From contig JBHGNT010000005.1 in NCBI GenBank assembly GCA_043228905.1, forward strand, positions 7,006,001 to 7,070,000: a stretch of DNA of 64,000 nucleotides, in the 5' to 3' direction. A model generated the notes under the pieces. That model did no database searches and was not told the origin of the DNA. It worked only from the letters and a program-made list of their open reading frames with translations. The stretch comes from Azolla caroliniana. Lineage: Eukaryota; Polypodiophyta. Positions 46,251 to 58,600 of the stretch are shown in pieces (position 1 is the first letter of the stretch; each line of letters begins with the position of its first letter). A program made the translations under genes and the position numbers.

Positions 46251-48810
46251 TAATGGCTTTCATTACGAAAGAAAAAACACCACCATGACTAACTTACTAC
46301 AAAGTATGGAACCCTTCTATCTAGGGATCTAAAGAATACTACGACACCAAACTCAATGCTACCCTACACACCAATTCAAATGGCAAATATGATGATATGT
46401 GACCTTGCAGAGTTCTCTCTCTTCCTAGTTGAGATTTCGTGACTTCTCTGGCATTGTCATTTACCACAAAAGAAGTCCTTTTAACTTAAGAACATATTTT
46501 CTCACCCCAACTTGGGAATAAAAAATGAAGGCATTCTGCATATTCCAATTCAACCATAGCCCCCAATACCTCAAGAACTCAAAATTAATTTGAAAATGAG
46601 GCATCGGTTCATTGTTCTCCATATGCGCAAAAACCCAACTAAAGGAAGATAGACTTACTCTTGTTAGAGACATCCACACTAAACTGATACACCTCCAAAC
46701 CATCCTTTCCATCGGGCATGAAATAAATCGATGCCTACTATGTTCCAATTCCACAAAACAAAAGAAACACAATCTTTTAGTAATGTTTCTTTTTTTTAAT
46801 GCATCCCCTAATGGTAAAGCTCCAACCATAACTCTCCAAATAAATACCTTGGCTCGTAGCATCAATCGAGAACACCAACCTGCCTTGATCACATAAAACC
46901 ACCAAGTAATGGGCTTATGAAAACCCCATATCTTTATAACCCTTTCTTCCAACCACTTATGTTTGTCAATCAACTTGTGATAAGCAACATTCGTTGAGAT
47001 CGTAGTCAATCTCTTATTTCCAACAAACCTCCAATCAAGCTCTTGAGATCGCCCATCTAAATCAGGAATTGGCTCATGCGAAGATAGTATTTGTTGCAAC
47101 TTATCCCAAATAAAGTTATAACCTTTTGGAATACGAAATGTTGATCTTATTGTTCGAAAAGCCATTAATCTTCTTTGTGAAACCAACATAGCATCCTTAA
47201 CTCTTACCAAACCCAATCTAGCCATCCGATTAAATTGAAGGTTAAGAATTTGTTTACCTTCCCACCTCAACAACCTTGATGTTGCCAAAACCTCCATTTG
47301 TAATGAATTGGCACATCCCCTTTCTTGTGGGGGATGCCATTCCACAAAATCCAACATACTTTGCCAAGATGTCAACAAATGATTAACTATCATAGACCCT
47401 GTACATTTGACATCCCTGTCAGAATTAATTACATTCCACCAATTCGCTTCAACCTTCATGTTTCCGAGCTTTATTCCGTTCTTCTCTATAAAGTATGCCA
47501 CCATTTCTGTCCAAGGTTGTACACCTTCAAACATGAATCGAATGAAAATAAATCGACGAGCCACCATATGCTCATATAGATTCAATATTGATGCCCCACC
47601 AAGACGCTTAAGAGTACAAACATGATCCCATGCCAACCATGACAAGGCACTTTTCCCTTTTCTTTTCCATAACAACATTCGCATCGAGCGTGACAACATT
47701 TCAAGAGCTTTCTTTGACCATGGGAGCAAAGGAAGATAATAAGATACCATAGAGACCATAATCGATTGGACCACCTTAAGTCGTACATGAAAAGGCCAAA
47801 ATTGAGACCTCCAATACATAAACTTATCCTCCAACCTTTTGGATACCCACTCAATAAGTTTCACATGAGAAACTTCCACCCCAATTGAATATCCAAGATG
47901 ACGACAAATCATACCACGATGTACTATCCTTCCTGACCACCCCAACCCTAACACATCTTGTTCTGTACATGAAATGAGGACAGATTTATGTATATTAATT
48001 CTCAACCCCGAAGCCTTTGAAAACAATTCCCACACGTCTCTTGTCTTACTAATATTTTCCCGATTAGGTGCCAAAAACATAATATGGTCATCTGCGAGAG
48101 CTTGAACAATACATGGCTTCCCTGATGGCAACCTTAGTCCAAGCAATTCTTCTCCCGTAGCCATATTGTGTAACTTAACAAGAATAGGATGTGTCACAAT
48201 AGTGAATAGTAAAGGACGTACCGGGCATCCTTGTCTAACTGACCTCCGAATAGAAATTGGTTGGGTTACTCCTCCATTAAACATCACATGTGAAACCGAA
48301 CCATCCCCTAATGTGTATATCAACTTAGACATACGATCACCAAAACCCATATGAGACATCAATTGATTTATAAATGACCAATCCACATTATCATAGGCTT
48401 TCTCGATATCCAATTGTAGCAACACTAATTCTTGTTTAGACTCCTTTGCATAGTCAATTGCCATTTGAACATTTAAAATATTATGTAAAATGTCTCTTTT
48501 TGCTAAAAACCCATATTGAGCATTATGAATAATAGAAGGTAAAACCTTATGCAACCTATTGGCCATCACTTTTGCAAAAATCTTGTACATTCCCCCTATC
48601 AATGAAATAGGCCTCCATTGAGCAAAGGAAGATGGAGAAGGTACCTTCGGCAAAAGCTTGATCAAACCAATCTTCCAAGAATGAGGCATTTCCCCTGATG
48701 TCCACACCTTCTGAAATAAAATCGTAAAAGGCCCCTTTAACTTAATCACATATTTCTTAAAGAGTTCATGTGTTAATCCATCCCACCCAGGACTCTTATC
48801 ATTAGCAAGA

Positions 48811-49647
48811 TGTGACATGACATGTTCCACCTCATCCTCTGAAATATTAGCATCTAATGATTGTGCCACATCATGCGATACATGATTTTTCACTCCATTA
48901 AAAAATACATCTCCATCCTTTTTAACATTATCATCGATACACACTTGTACATCCAACAATTGTGTATAATATTCTATGCATTTCTTCACAATTTCTTGAG
49001 GATCGGAACACATGATACCATTTTCCTCTAACCTTACCACATTATGTCGTGCATGTGATTCATAAAGGTCATGGAAAAACTTATGTGATTGTGACATGAC
49101 ATGTTCCACCTCATCCTCTGAAATATTAGCATCTAATGATTGTGCCACATCATGCGATACATGATTTTTCACTCCATTAAAAAATACATCTCCATCCTTT
49201 TTAACATTATCATCGATACACACTTGTACATCCAACAATTGTGTATAATATTCTATGCATTTCTTCACAATTTCTTGAGGATCGGAACACATGATACCAT
49301 TTTCCTCTAACCTTACCACATTATGTCGTGCATGTGATTCATAAAGGTCATGGAAAAACTTATGTGATTGTGACATGACATGTTCCACCTCATCCTCTGA
49401 AATATTAGCATCTAATGATTGTGCCACATCATGCGATACATGATTTTTCACTCCATTAAAAAATACATCTCCATCCTTTTTAACATTATCATCGATACAC
49501 ACTTGTACATCCAACAATTGTGTATAATATTCTATGCATTTCTTCACAATTTCTTGAGGATCGGAACACATGATACCATTTTCCTCTAACCTTACCACAT
49601 TATGTCGTGCATGTGATTCATAAAGGTCATGGAAAAACTTATGTGAT
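48811..49647 (-). repeat. exact 3 x 279-bp in-frame triplication in LINE ORF2
   Basis: Copies 48811-49089, 49090-49368 and 49369-49647 show no differences on reading. 279 bp is 93 codons, so the frame is kept. The unit encodes SHKFFHDLYESHARHN to ISEDEVEHVM, the linker between endonuclease and reverse transcriptase. LINE copy B has one such unit. The six bases ATGTGA occur at both unit edges, suggesting microhomology-mediated duplication. Confidence 0.97.
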
Positions 49648-50620
49648 TGACAATTAGCATCATCCACTTCTTGTCTTAGACGATGTAGTCTAGCATGTTG
49701 ATAATTTTTTGCCATTAGGTCATGCATCGCAGAAATTAATACCTCTTGATATCCCATCAACTCTACATCCGTTGGCCAATAAGTTAACAATGAGTTGCAT
49801 TTATCAAGCAAATTAACTAGGAGACTTAATTTCTTTCTCCTTTTAAAAGCATGGTGAATTCCATAATATCTAGTTAACCTCTAAACATTTGCAACAAATA
49901 CTTCCCACGCTTCATACCCATCAAATTGAACACGATAGGCAAATACATCAATCAATTGACACATATAGGCATGGAAGACCTCATGATCCAAAAATGATGA
50001 ATTAAAAATCAACGGTGATTTTCCTAAAAACTCATGAAAACCTCTAATTGAGTGGTGATTGAACTCAAAAATTAATGGGAAATGATCTGATATAATTGAC
50101 CCATAAGACACTGAAATATCCAAAATCTCTGGTAAAAAACCTTCGGTATGCATTACATACATTCGATCCAACCTACTCCAAGTATCCTTATATTGAGCCG
50201 ATTGAAAGGTATAACCAGGTTCATCTCCCTTGATCCATTTCCATACATCCCTTAACATGACTTCAGTCTCAAAATCTCTCCATTCTTGAGCCTCTGGTCC
50301 ATCCATAATAGAGTGGATAGATGTTGATTGATTTGTCTCACAACAAACATTAAAATCTCCCATCAATAAACCTGGTCTACCATTATGAAGCACTGAGTTT
50401 AGAGATCTCCATAACAACTTTCGTTCTTGTGAAACATTTGATGCATACACACCAACTAACCAAATAGCTTGCCCTTCATAACATATCTCTACCACAATCA
50501 ATCTTCCAAATTCATCTGAAACAATTACTTTTGGGTGAAATTTATCTCTTATAAACATGACAATCCCAGAATAATCCCCATGAACCTTGCCAGCATAACA
50601 TAATTTATAACCCTTAGAAT

Positions 50621-51332
50621 TGTTGGGAGACAGGTCCCTCTGGATGTGAAGGGAGAAGAACAGTGCCGACGAACAAACTCGGCCGAGGCCGAAACGGTAT
50701 GAGGAGTAGCCGGCTACGGAGAACCGGATGGTGCAGGCCCGGTGTGAACCGGATGAGGAGTACCCGGCTACGGAGAGCCGGATGGTGCAGGCCCGGTGAG
50801 AACCGGATGAGGAGCACCCGGCTACGGAGAGCCGGATGACGCAGACCCAGTGAGAACCGGAGGAAGAGACATATTCGTAAATATGTTTCTGAGAGCCCAT
50901 CGAGGCTATATTTGTAAATAGCCGAAAAGTCATATTAGTATAAATATGACTTAGGGCAAACTTTTAGTTGTTGTTGCTGTTATTTTTTTGTTGGCGAAAG
51001 AAGAAGAGAGAGCGCGTAACTGTACAGAGAGAGAGAGAGAGAGAACGAGGTTGTTGCCTCTGTTGTAACCGCCGCCTGTGGCGAAGATCGTGAGCACGAG
51101 GTCGTTGCCTCCGTGAACTCACTGTTTGTACATTCTCACATAGTGACAGTTTGCAGCCTGTGGACTGCCGTGGTTTTTCCCCTAGTTTGGGGTTTTCCAC
51201 GTAAACCTCCTGTGTATTGTGTGTATCTTCTCTCTCAATTCGTGTCGTGCATTTGTTTCCCGTTTTCTGCGTATGAAAAGAAGCTCGGTTGTGGCCGAGT
51301 GTTGGACATAAGGAGCGTTTGAGTTCCCGTCA
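50621..51332 (+). mobile_element. solo LTR, copia-type, 712 bp
   Basis: Starts TGTTGGGAGACAGG and ends TTCCCGTCA. Flanks are AGAAT (50616-50620) and AGAGT (51333-51337), a 5-bp duplication with one change. Removing it rejoins the endonuclease frame at exactly the length seen in LINE copy B (12 residues between VEHK and GY in both). Contains TATAAATA (50939-50946), GA repeats, GGGGTTTTCCACGTAAAC and three 54-bp repeats. Confidence 0.85.
50701..50862 (+). repeat. three 54-bp repeats inside the solo LTR
   Basis: Units start GAGGAG at 50701, 50755 and 50809 and contain CCGGCTACGGAGA and GAACCGGA. They lie upstream of the LTR TATA box, the usual place for promoter-enhancer repeats. An 18-residue repeat on the opposite strand is incidental. 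Confidence 0.93.
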
Positions 51333-51475
51333 AGAGTAACTAATTAAACCAACATTCTGATGATCTTTATGCTCTACTGCACATAAAACATCCCATTGCT
51401 CACTTAACACAATCCTCCAAACCTCATGCATTCTAAATCTAGAACACAATCCCCTCACATTCCATGTGGTGGTCT

Positions 51476-52888
51476 TCATACTTTATTTTTTCCTTTTATT
51501 TGAGAAATCTCCTTCTCCTTCACTGCTAATGTTTCTGCCATATCCTGAAATAAATCCCCTAAGATTGCATATGAATTACTATGGGAATGCAAAACTCCAG
51601 ACCCCGATGGCTCCTCATATGAACGAGGCACCGATTTCCGTTTATTCCAAGGAACATACAAATTACCTTTATTATCAAAAGATAATTTCTTTGGATAGTC
51701 CTCTTGACGAGCCCATGGTTTATTCCGCATGGGATGTGTCGGTGTGACCTTCTCCATAGATACATTATGCCCAACATTTTTATTAGACTTCTTCATCTTT
51801 CCAGAAACTATTGACCATTGTCCTTCATCCTGTAGAGTCTTTCCATCCTTCTCATTCACAATTTGTGGTTCCTTTGTTTGCTCTAAAATTGTCAAATCTT
51901 GAATCTGATCATGAGTTGTAGGCTCTTCATGTACCACTTCCACTACACTATTTCTTTTTTGAGGACATTCAGCCATAAAATGCCCCAACACACCACAATG
52001 GAAACAATGTCCTGCAAATGTACCCCATTTAAGCCGAAAATACATAGGTGGCATACCAGAACATGCAATTTGTAAACAACTTGGCCTCTTTATAGCAGTA
52101 TTCCAAAGAATACACATCCGATATCAATTTTGAGCATTAGCATTAGGAGGCACCAAGATCTTTCCCAACTTTTCCATCGTTGACTGTAATATTGGCCAAA
52201 CCACTAAATATGTGCACTCTACCTCAACCCATACGGGACACTCTTGCTTTAATATATCTTGATATTCCACTAATGGTCTCCACGGCACAATATGAACCAA
52301 ACTTTTCTCATAAAAAACTGGCAATTTATTGAGTAATTTCTCTTTATACTCTTGTGATACCAAAACAACCTCATAAAATCCACGAGGACCAGCATAAACA
52401 TCCTGAACACAATCAGCTTGTAAAATCCCACGTAACCATTGTTTGACCCTCCAAAGGAAAGGTATCTTTCCCGTGAAAAACAATATGACCCCTTTATCAC
52501 AAAAATTAGCAAATGAGCCCAAAAACTCCTTATTGTCTATTTCTACCTTAGCCACTTCATCATCAACAAACTCCTCAACAACTTTCACATTCTCCCTTAT
52601 ACAATCTTCCATTAATATATTTGCCATGCATCTTAAATGTTCCCAATGACTATCATCTTTCTCAATATCATCTTGTCGCATTGCATCAACATAAGACATG
52701 TCATTACTATTATCTCCAATACATCGTTTTCTTTTACCGTCCCCTCTTGGGCTTGATACTGACTCAACCATGCACGCATCCTTTGAAGAATTTGGAGACT
52801 CATCCATATTCATGAAAACACTACCATCCATATGACAAGAAATAGGAGAGAGTTCACTTACAAGTAATTGTGTTGGAGAATGAATCAA
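51476..52888 (-). pseudogene. LINE copy C ORF1 (DUF4283 plus CCHC knuckle), one internal stop
   Basis: RNA-binding ORF1 protein. The frame 52888-52124 holds an acidic N-terminus and the DUF4283-like domain (GVILFFTGKIPFLWRVKQWL). A single TGA after NAQN separates it from 52117-51476, which carries the intact knuckle CFHCGVLGHFMAEC and a basic tail. The TGA aligns with a Lys codon in copy B. The ORF1 stop overlaps the ORF2 ATG by two bases. Confidence 0.82.
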
Positions 52889-53098
52889 AGCAAGCGATCA
52901 GGAGATGCATGCAGTCGAATGGAATTTTTACTCGTAACGTTCTACCAAGACCTCCAAATGATATGTGTAGATACTCTTTAGAAAGCTCTATGTGCAGGCT
53001 TCAAAACGAGCTAAAGAACAAAGGAAACGGACAACGTAGCAAGAAGATACATCAAAATTAGTGTTTGCCCTTCTCCAACATCTCCGAACTTTGCGTTT

Positions 53099-53129
<31 letters not shown>

Positions 53130-53130
53130 T

Positions 53131-54060
53131 GGTGAAAATACACAATTATATTAAAAAAAGTGTGTGAAAAACACTGCTTACGATGGAGTATGGTCACCCA
53201 CTAACTACACTACATGGGTAGTGGAACAGGTTGAATTGCCAATAAGCAAGACAAAAACTCCACTAAGGAAAGAATTTCCACTTGCTCCAATAAAGAAAAT
53301 TGTCACATTATTACTCCCTTCAACTTTCACAAATATGCTTTTACTCCATCAAATGCAAAAGCACTACGCATATCCCAATTATGATGCAATCCCCAATATT
53401 TGAGAAATAGGAAAACGATCACCATCTCTGATTTTGGGTCAACCTATTTAAATTGTGCAAAGACCCATTGTCGAGGCGTGAAATAACACTGTGATAAAAC
53501 TTGCCAAATTTGAGAAATATAACTCCAAATCTGACAAGCAATCAGACATTATATAAACCGATGTGTACTATCTTCTATTTGAACAGTGCAAAAGAAGCAA
53601 TTACTCGTTGCTACTCCACAACGCTTTAGAGGTAATCCTAGAGTCAATCCTCGGCAATCAAAACTCTCCAAATGAAGACATTTGCTACAAGTGGCAATTT
53701 ATAATCCCAACTACGTTTTAAGATCTGCCTCCACCCATGAATAGATTTGTGTATTTTCCATTCTTCTTCACCCTTAGATGATAGCCATCCAAGAGACTCG
53801 GTTTAATCGTTTGTTTCATTTGGGGATCAAAGAGGTGGGAGATATAGTTAAGGCTCCATCTCAAAGAATTTTGGAGTTTGTCGAAGCGCGACAATTGTTA
53901 TGCATCCCGCCTAATTATAAGTTTATATGGCAACAACTATAAAATATTGCATTGATGCAAGGTCCTTTACCTCTACAAACAAGCCGTGGATTGATTGGTG
54001 TGTACGGGTTCAAACATCGTTGTCACAAGTGACTACTAATCTTTTGTATAATTGCTCCGT
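53131..54060 (-). mobile_element. LINE fragment with 5' inversion
   Basis: 53131-53800 reads on the minus strand as the LINE C-terminus (WKIHKSIHGWRQIL, VANVFIWRVL, CFFCTVQIEDSTHRFI) and ends with the family tail AATATAATTGTGTATTTTCACC. From about 53800 to 54060 the preceding part of the same protein is on the plus strand (RFNRLFHLGIKEVGDI, LLCIPPNYKFIWQQL, SQVTTNLLYN). Head-to-head order with almost no loss at the junction is the hallmark of twin priming. Stops are present. Confidence 0.8.
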
Positions 54061-56400
54061 TGAGTCTCTCTCTCTCTCTCTCTCTCTCTCTAGAGTTCTG
54101 AATGTATCCATGGACCCTCATTTTTCTATCAAGGCTTGTCAAGATTGGTCATTTCTTACCATGGTTGAATATAACCACTTTGGGATTAAGTCTACTAATT
54201 GGTCTACCTAGCTTGTTGGTTTAGTAAACGATAATGATCCATCATGGTTAGCCATCAAGAAAGGTCATTTAATCCTTTCTTTATTGATACTAGAATAACA
54301 TAAGATGAAAGACGTGAATGTTTACTTGGAGCTTTTAATATATGAGTTAGAGAGGCCTTGGGAAGGTATTGATATGGTGAATCAAAATAAATATGGATCC
54401 AAAGGACGACAAATTTGCCTCACATTTCATAATAAGCAATTTAAAAAGGCTAAGTAAAAGAATATTTTAAGGGTTCTTAACGAACCCCCAAGAGACAAGT
54501 ATAATGCCCCATTGAATATGTCATTGCATTATACCTTGGACCTGAGATAAATATATATCCAAACGAGGAGAGCTTTGCTTCACATATGATGTCTAAACAA
54601 CATCTAATCATTTTGGAGGTGGATGACCCAAATTTTCACAATGTTATTTTATGCTACTACAAACTGGTGACACATTAAGTTAATGGAGTTATGATGATCT
54701 ACCAAGACATGACCCTAGGGCCTATAGTTGTGAGTTTGCAAACTAGTGGCATGATCATATTAAAGAGAGATGCATGTGTGTGGGGCGGTTATAGACCCAA
54801 TTGTTTTGGTTCATGCGTGGTTTACTCATCTCATCCAAAAACCATGGGCATATGATCCGTTCCTTTAGCATTAAGTTCATCAAGTTGTATTGACATGGTC
54901 ACTTGAGTTTATATTCATTGAAGTGTGGACTCAAATTTCCTTTTCTTTTGAACAATAAAATTAAGGGATAGTCTGACCATTTCAATGTCTTCATATTCAT
55001 GGAGCAGTTGACTCAAACTTCCTCATTTTTTGAAGACCAAGTTAAGACAATAAAAGAGCCTCGTTAATAATAAAATTATTGTAAAGTTTCTATTACTAAC
55101 CTCAAGTTTAATTTCCAGAGCTCCCAAATTTCATCTATAGCCACATTCTTGAGTACACGAACCTTGAGTAGAGACCAAAATAAACGCGGTCATGACTCAC
55201 TCGATATAAGCATTAAGACATGTACTTCTATTGGGATGTAAATATTTTCAATTGGGTCACATGTGAAAAAAATCGAAGCCATTTAAAGGGTGATAACTTT
55301 GGTTGATAATTCTTAGTGGTGACTATTATAACATGTACACATCTATTCAACGTCCCACATGGGCAATATGAATGTTACGAAGAAATACGGATGTATGATG
55401 TATCTTCCTTCTAATTCATTGGCAAACATAAATTTGATGTACATACCTTTTCTCCGCGTGAAGATTTATTTCATAGAGTGTTTGCATCAAGCTACACTTT
55501 ATGTATGATCTCGAAACTAGTTTTGTTCATGGTGTGACAAGTCCACTCTTGTAATGCTGATATCAGCCATTTACTTACGAAAGCCCCAAGAAAACAACAT
55601 ATATTCATGATTTGCGCACATTTTTTTTTGTTTCGCTATGAAGCCATCAACGTGTCACCATTTGATATTCGTAGAAAAGTTGCATATACCGACGAATATG
55701 CAAAACACCAATTTCTTTTACCTTTTCATTTTTTTTAGTAATGAGAGGGATGGGTACATGAAAGATGTGATGAATGACACGGATGGCCATAAGCTACAAA
55801 GGGTAGTACACGACTTTTTTCGAGCGGGTGCTAGAATCTAAGTAACGCGAGGAATGGGTCCTAGAAAGAAATGGTAAGTGAATCTTCGAAATATCATACT
55901 TTTGCGAATTCAATGAGGGGGATTAGTAGATGAGGAAGGAATGTTGGGGGGGGGGGGGAGGGGGTGTAATAAGATGAAGTGAGAGTTCGATACACGTTTG
56001 TTCGGTAAGCTATATTTATCGTGGGGTGGGTGGTTGAGATGGTAAGAATGTGTGGGCGTGAGCAGCAAGCAATGCAAGCCAACGGAGAGATGCGAGGGAA
56101 AAAGTCGGGGTGACCATGTGTTATGTAGTAAATGATCGGCTCTTCAGGATGAAGAGTATATAGTTTGGTCATAGGCCCTCGGCCCTCGGCCAACATGTTT
56201 ACACTAATGTAAATGTTGGTAATTGGCCCTCGGCCATATGTAGTGTGGTGGTGCATGTTTATCTAGGGCCAAATCTAGTGTTTATGTGTAAGCATGCATA
56301 GAGAGAGACACACATAGAGAGAGAGAGAGAGAGAGAGAGAATGAGATAAGGCTTCTGAGTCATGTTTAGGATAGCGTGTGGATGACCGGCTGTGGAAGGA
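54061..56400. other. intergenic, no gene seen
   Basis: Begins with (TC)n at about 54064-54091. The rest is AT-rich without domains. Includes a run of 13 G followed by A and five more G (55946-55964) and (GA)n at about 56317-56341. Confidence 0.5.
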
Positions 56401-56406
56401 CACGTG
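56401..56406 (+). promoter_or_regulatory. G-box upstream of the J-protein gene
   Basis: CACGTG within ACACGTGGCAG, about 140 bp upstream of the TATA box. It is a bZIP/bHLH (including phytochrome-interacting factor) binding site common in light- and ABA-regulated plant promoters. The role here is inferred. Confidence 0.55.
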
Positions 56407-56542
56407 GCAGTTGCCCGCCCAAAGAGAAAATTTTACCCTGCCCACAGAAAAAACAGAAATGGATAAGATCCACAATAAAATACAACGTAAAAATAAAATT
56501 AACTAATTAAATTAATTGATCTAATTATTTTTCTTTTTTATC

Positions 56543-56548
56543 TATAAA
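56543..56548 (+). promoter_or_regulatory. TATA box of the J-protein gene
   Basis: TATAAA, about 86 bp before the ATG and followed by a CT-rich leader ((TTC)n), typical of plant 5' UTRs. Confidence 0.65.
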
Positions 56549-56633
56549 TTCAATACCTCCCTTCGTAGTTTCGTCTTCTTCTTCTTCTTCTTGTTTCTTT
56601 CTTTCTATCTTTCTCTGCAGCCTCCAAGCTTCA

Positions 56634-58600
56634 ATGGCGACCTCCGCATTCTCCTCCACTTCCACCACCGCGTTTTCCTTCAGAAAAGCTCGTGCTTTCT
56701 CTCACCCTTCTTCTTCTTCTTCTTCTTCTTCTTCTAGAAAGTTTTCCCCCCCTCGTTCATCCATCGCTGATCCTTACTCTACTCTCGGTGTCCCTGTCGG
56801 TGCTTCTGAAGAACAGATCAAGAAAGCACGTAGAAAGTTAGCGTTGAAGGTATGTGTACACGATTTCTTCTTTTTGTTCATTCTGCGTTTTATTCACGCG
56901 TATATACTGATGATCGCATTCCCCGCGCAATCGTAGGATTTTGTCTGTTTTACTTCTTTCCGCTCTTTGGAAGAAATTTCTGCGTTTATAGCTTCTTCTT
57001 TACGTTTTTGGAGCAAAATGTCGGCGTCTAAGAACATTTTGTTTCTCTATGCTTCGTCTTTGGATAAAATGGTCTGAGTTTGGTTTCTCTCATAGCATTG
57101 TTTCACTTGTAATTATTTATGCGTTTCTTCTTTTGGAGTATTTTCTGACTAATTTGGGGTTTGTGCCGTTTCTGACTATTTGGCAGAAATTTCTAGGTCT
57201 TTATTTCTCTCCCTGGCTTATTTCCAAGTAATCCTAGCGTCAAATTGTTATTTTCTCTCTATTGTGCTCATCTTTTTCCTTAATAATTTAGGGTTATATG
57301 TGCTAATAGTTTATTCTCTTGCTAGAATCGCCTGAACTTAGGGTTAGTGTACTTGTACTGTCGTATTTATAAGGGAAACATTTTATTCGTTTATCTTGAT
57401 GCTTTAACTAATCTTTGCATTATTCAAGAGGGAAATACTATTCTTCATTCTTCCTGATAAAGTAAAAAATTGGGGTTATGTATCTGATTACTCATGTGTT
57501 CGTGCTTTGGATGAAAGTTAACGATTTTCTAATGTTTTTGTCTTTTTTAATTTCCAAATGAAATGTAACATCCTTTATTCTTCACTCACTACCTAGCCAC
57601 GGAAGATCTTTTCCTTCTTTGATCAGTTGTTATCTGGTTGTGGTTAATGTTTTTTTATCTGTTTATTTCATTCCTTTCTTGTTGATCGTATGGTTATGGT
57701 TGATGGTTCCTTTTATTCCTTTTGTGTTCATTATATATGGTTGTGTTAGGAGTTTTTGTCTGCTTTTTTCTCCGTTGTGTTTATCATATGTTTCTTTCTT
57801 CTCCTGTTCAATGCCATTGTATCCTTGTGACCCAGTCTGATTCTGATCCTCGTTCCTGTTAACAGTTTCATCCTGATGTTTGCAAAGACGATTCTTCTAC
57901 AGCGAAATTTATTCAAATAGAGCAAGCTTATGAGGTAAGAAAGTCGTCACTCTGAATAATCAAACTATTGTGTAGTGACATACATTTCAATCCTAATTTA
58001 TGATTGATTTATTGAAGAAATCTCTTTGCAAAAAAAATCACAGAACAACCACTTTAAATTGTTGCTATTTTTTTAAATAGATCTGCCCGAGGAAATCTTA
58101 GAAAATCTATCAGGATTACATAGAACTATAGACAGCAGCTTGGAGAAATTTTGGATGATATGGCCAGTAGTTATAGGTTAGATTAGGTTTCAGCTAATCA
58201 GAAATTTCGCAATTTTTTTTTTAGCGTTATAGCTAATTTGAAATCATGGATCTACCCTTATTAAATAATCATATGATTAAATAAGATTATAGTGCAAAAA
58301 TTAAATAATTGAATAATTGAATTCCCTGCTTTTGCTAGGGTGTTGCATGATTTGAGCTGTTTATTTTTCCTTGCGTTTTTCACCATGAATGCTGATTGTT
58401 TCCTTTTATCTGTTTACATCCTTATGCAGACTATTATGGATTGCTTGAATGGGAAAAAAGCTGAACCTCAATATGATTACGTCTATGAGGGCTCAATGGG
58501 CATAAACAATGAGTTGTGGGAAGATTGGGAGGAATGGATGGGTTGGGAAGGTGCAGGTATTAGAGATTATTCATCTCACATCAACCATGCTGTGCCATAG
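56634..58600 (+). CDS. J8: plastid DnaJ-like co-chaperone, J8 type
   Basis: Small stromal J-protein that would stimulate the ATPase of plastid Hsp70. Arabidopsis J8 is linked to photosynthetic performance. Exons 56634-56849, 57866-57934 and 58430-58600 (GT-AG, all phase 0) give 151 residues. Residues 1-45 are Ser/Thr-rich with a poly-Ser run, a likely transit peptide. The J domain starts at DPYSTLGVPVGASEEQ and contains the HPD motif in FHPDVCKDD, split from helix II by intron 1. The C-terminus EEWMGWEGAGIRDYSSHIN closely matches the J8 end (EEWMGWEGAGTRDYSSHVN as recalled). There is no zinc finger or C-terminal substrate domain, as expected for a type III J-protein. The ATG chosen is the first in frame and gives the full transit peptide. 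Confidence 0.93.

Larger units (their letters stand above)
46461..51479 (-). pseudogene. LINE copy C ORF2 (endonuclease, reverse transcriptase, zinc-binding C-terminus)
   Basis: Starts with MKTTTWNVRGL at 51479, its ATG overlapping the TGA of ORF1 (ATGA). Endonuclease runs to 51338, is split by a solo LTR, and resumes near 50615 (LMGDFNVC, SRLDRMYVM, SDHFPL). A TAG at 49883-49881 is the only stop between the LTR and the end. The following 1116-residue frame (49811-46461) has the triplicated segment, reverse transcriptase (LLPKVPSPSSFAQWRPISL, SVRQGCPVRP, catalytic ALADD at 48095-48087) and the C-terminal FIWRVM...CFFCFVELEHSRHRFISC zinc-binding region. The apparent N-terminus of the frame 50933-49881 is LTR sequence, not LINE protein. 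Confidence 0.85.
45997..53129 (-). mobile_element. L1-type LINE (copy C), long and relatively well preserved
   Basis: Reads on the minus strand from a (GA)n-rich 5' end near 53129 to the conserved tail CAATTAATATAATTGTGTG near 45997. ORF1 and ORF2 are nearly open: one stop inside ORF1, and one TAG plus a solo LTR inside ORF2. A 279-bp segment of ORF2 is present three times. The 3' UTR contains two (TC)n tracts (46110-46132 and 46211-46244). It is of the same family as copy B and the fragments at 32410 and 53131. Confidence 0.88.
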
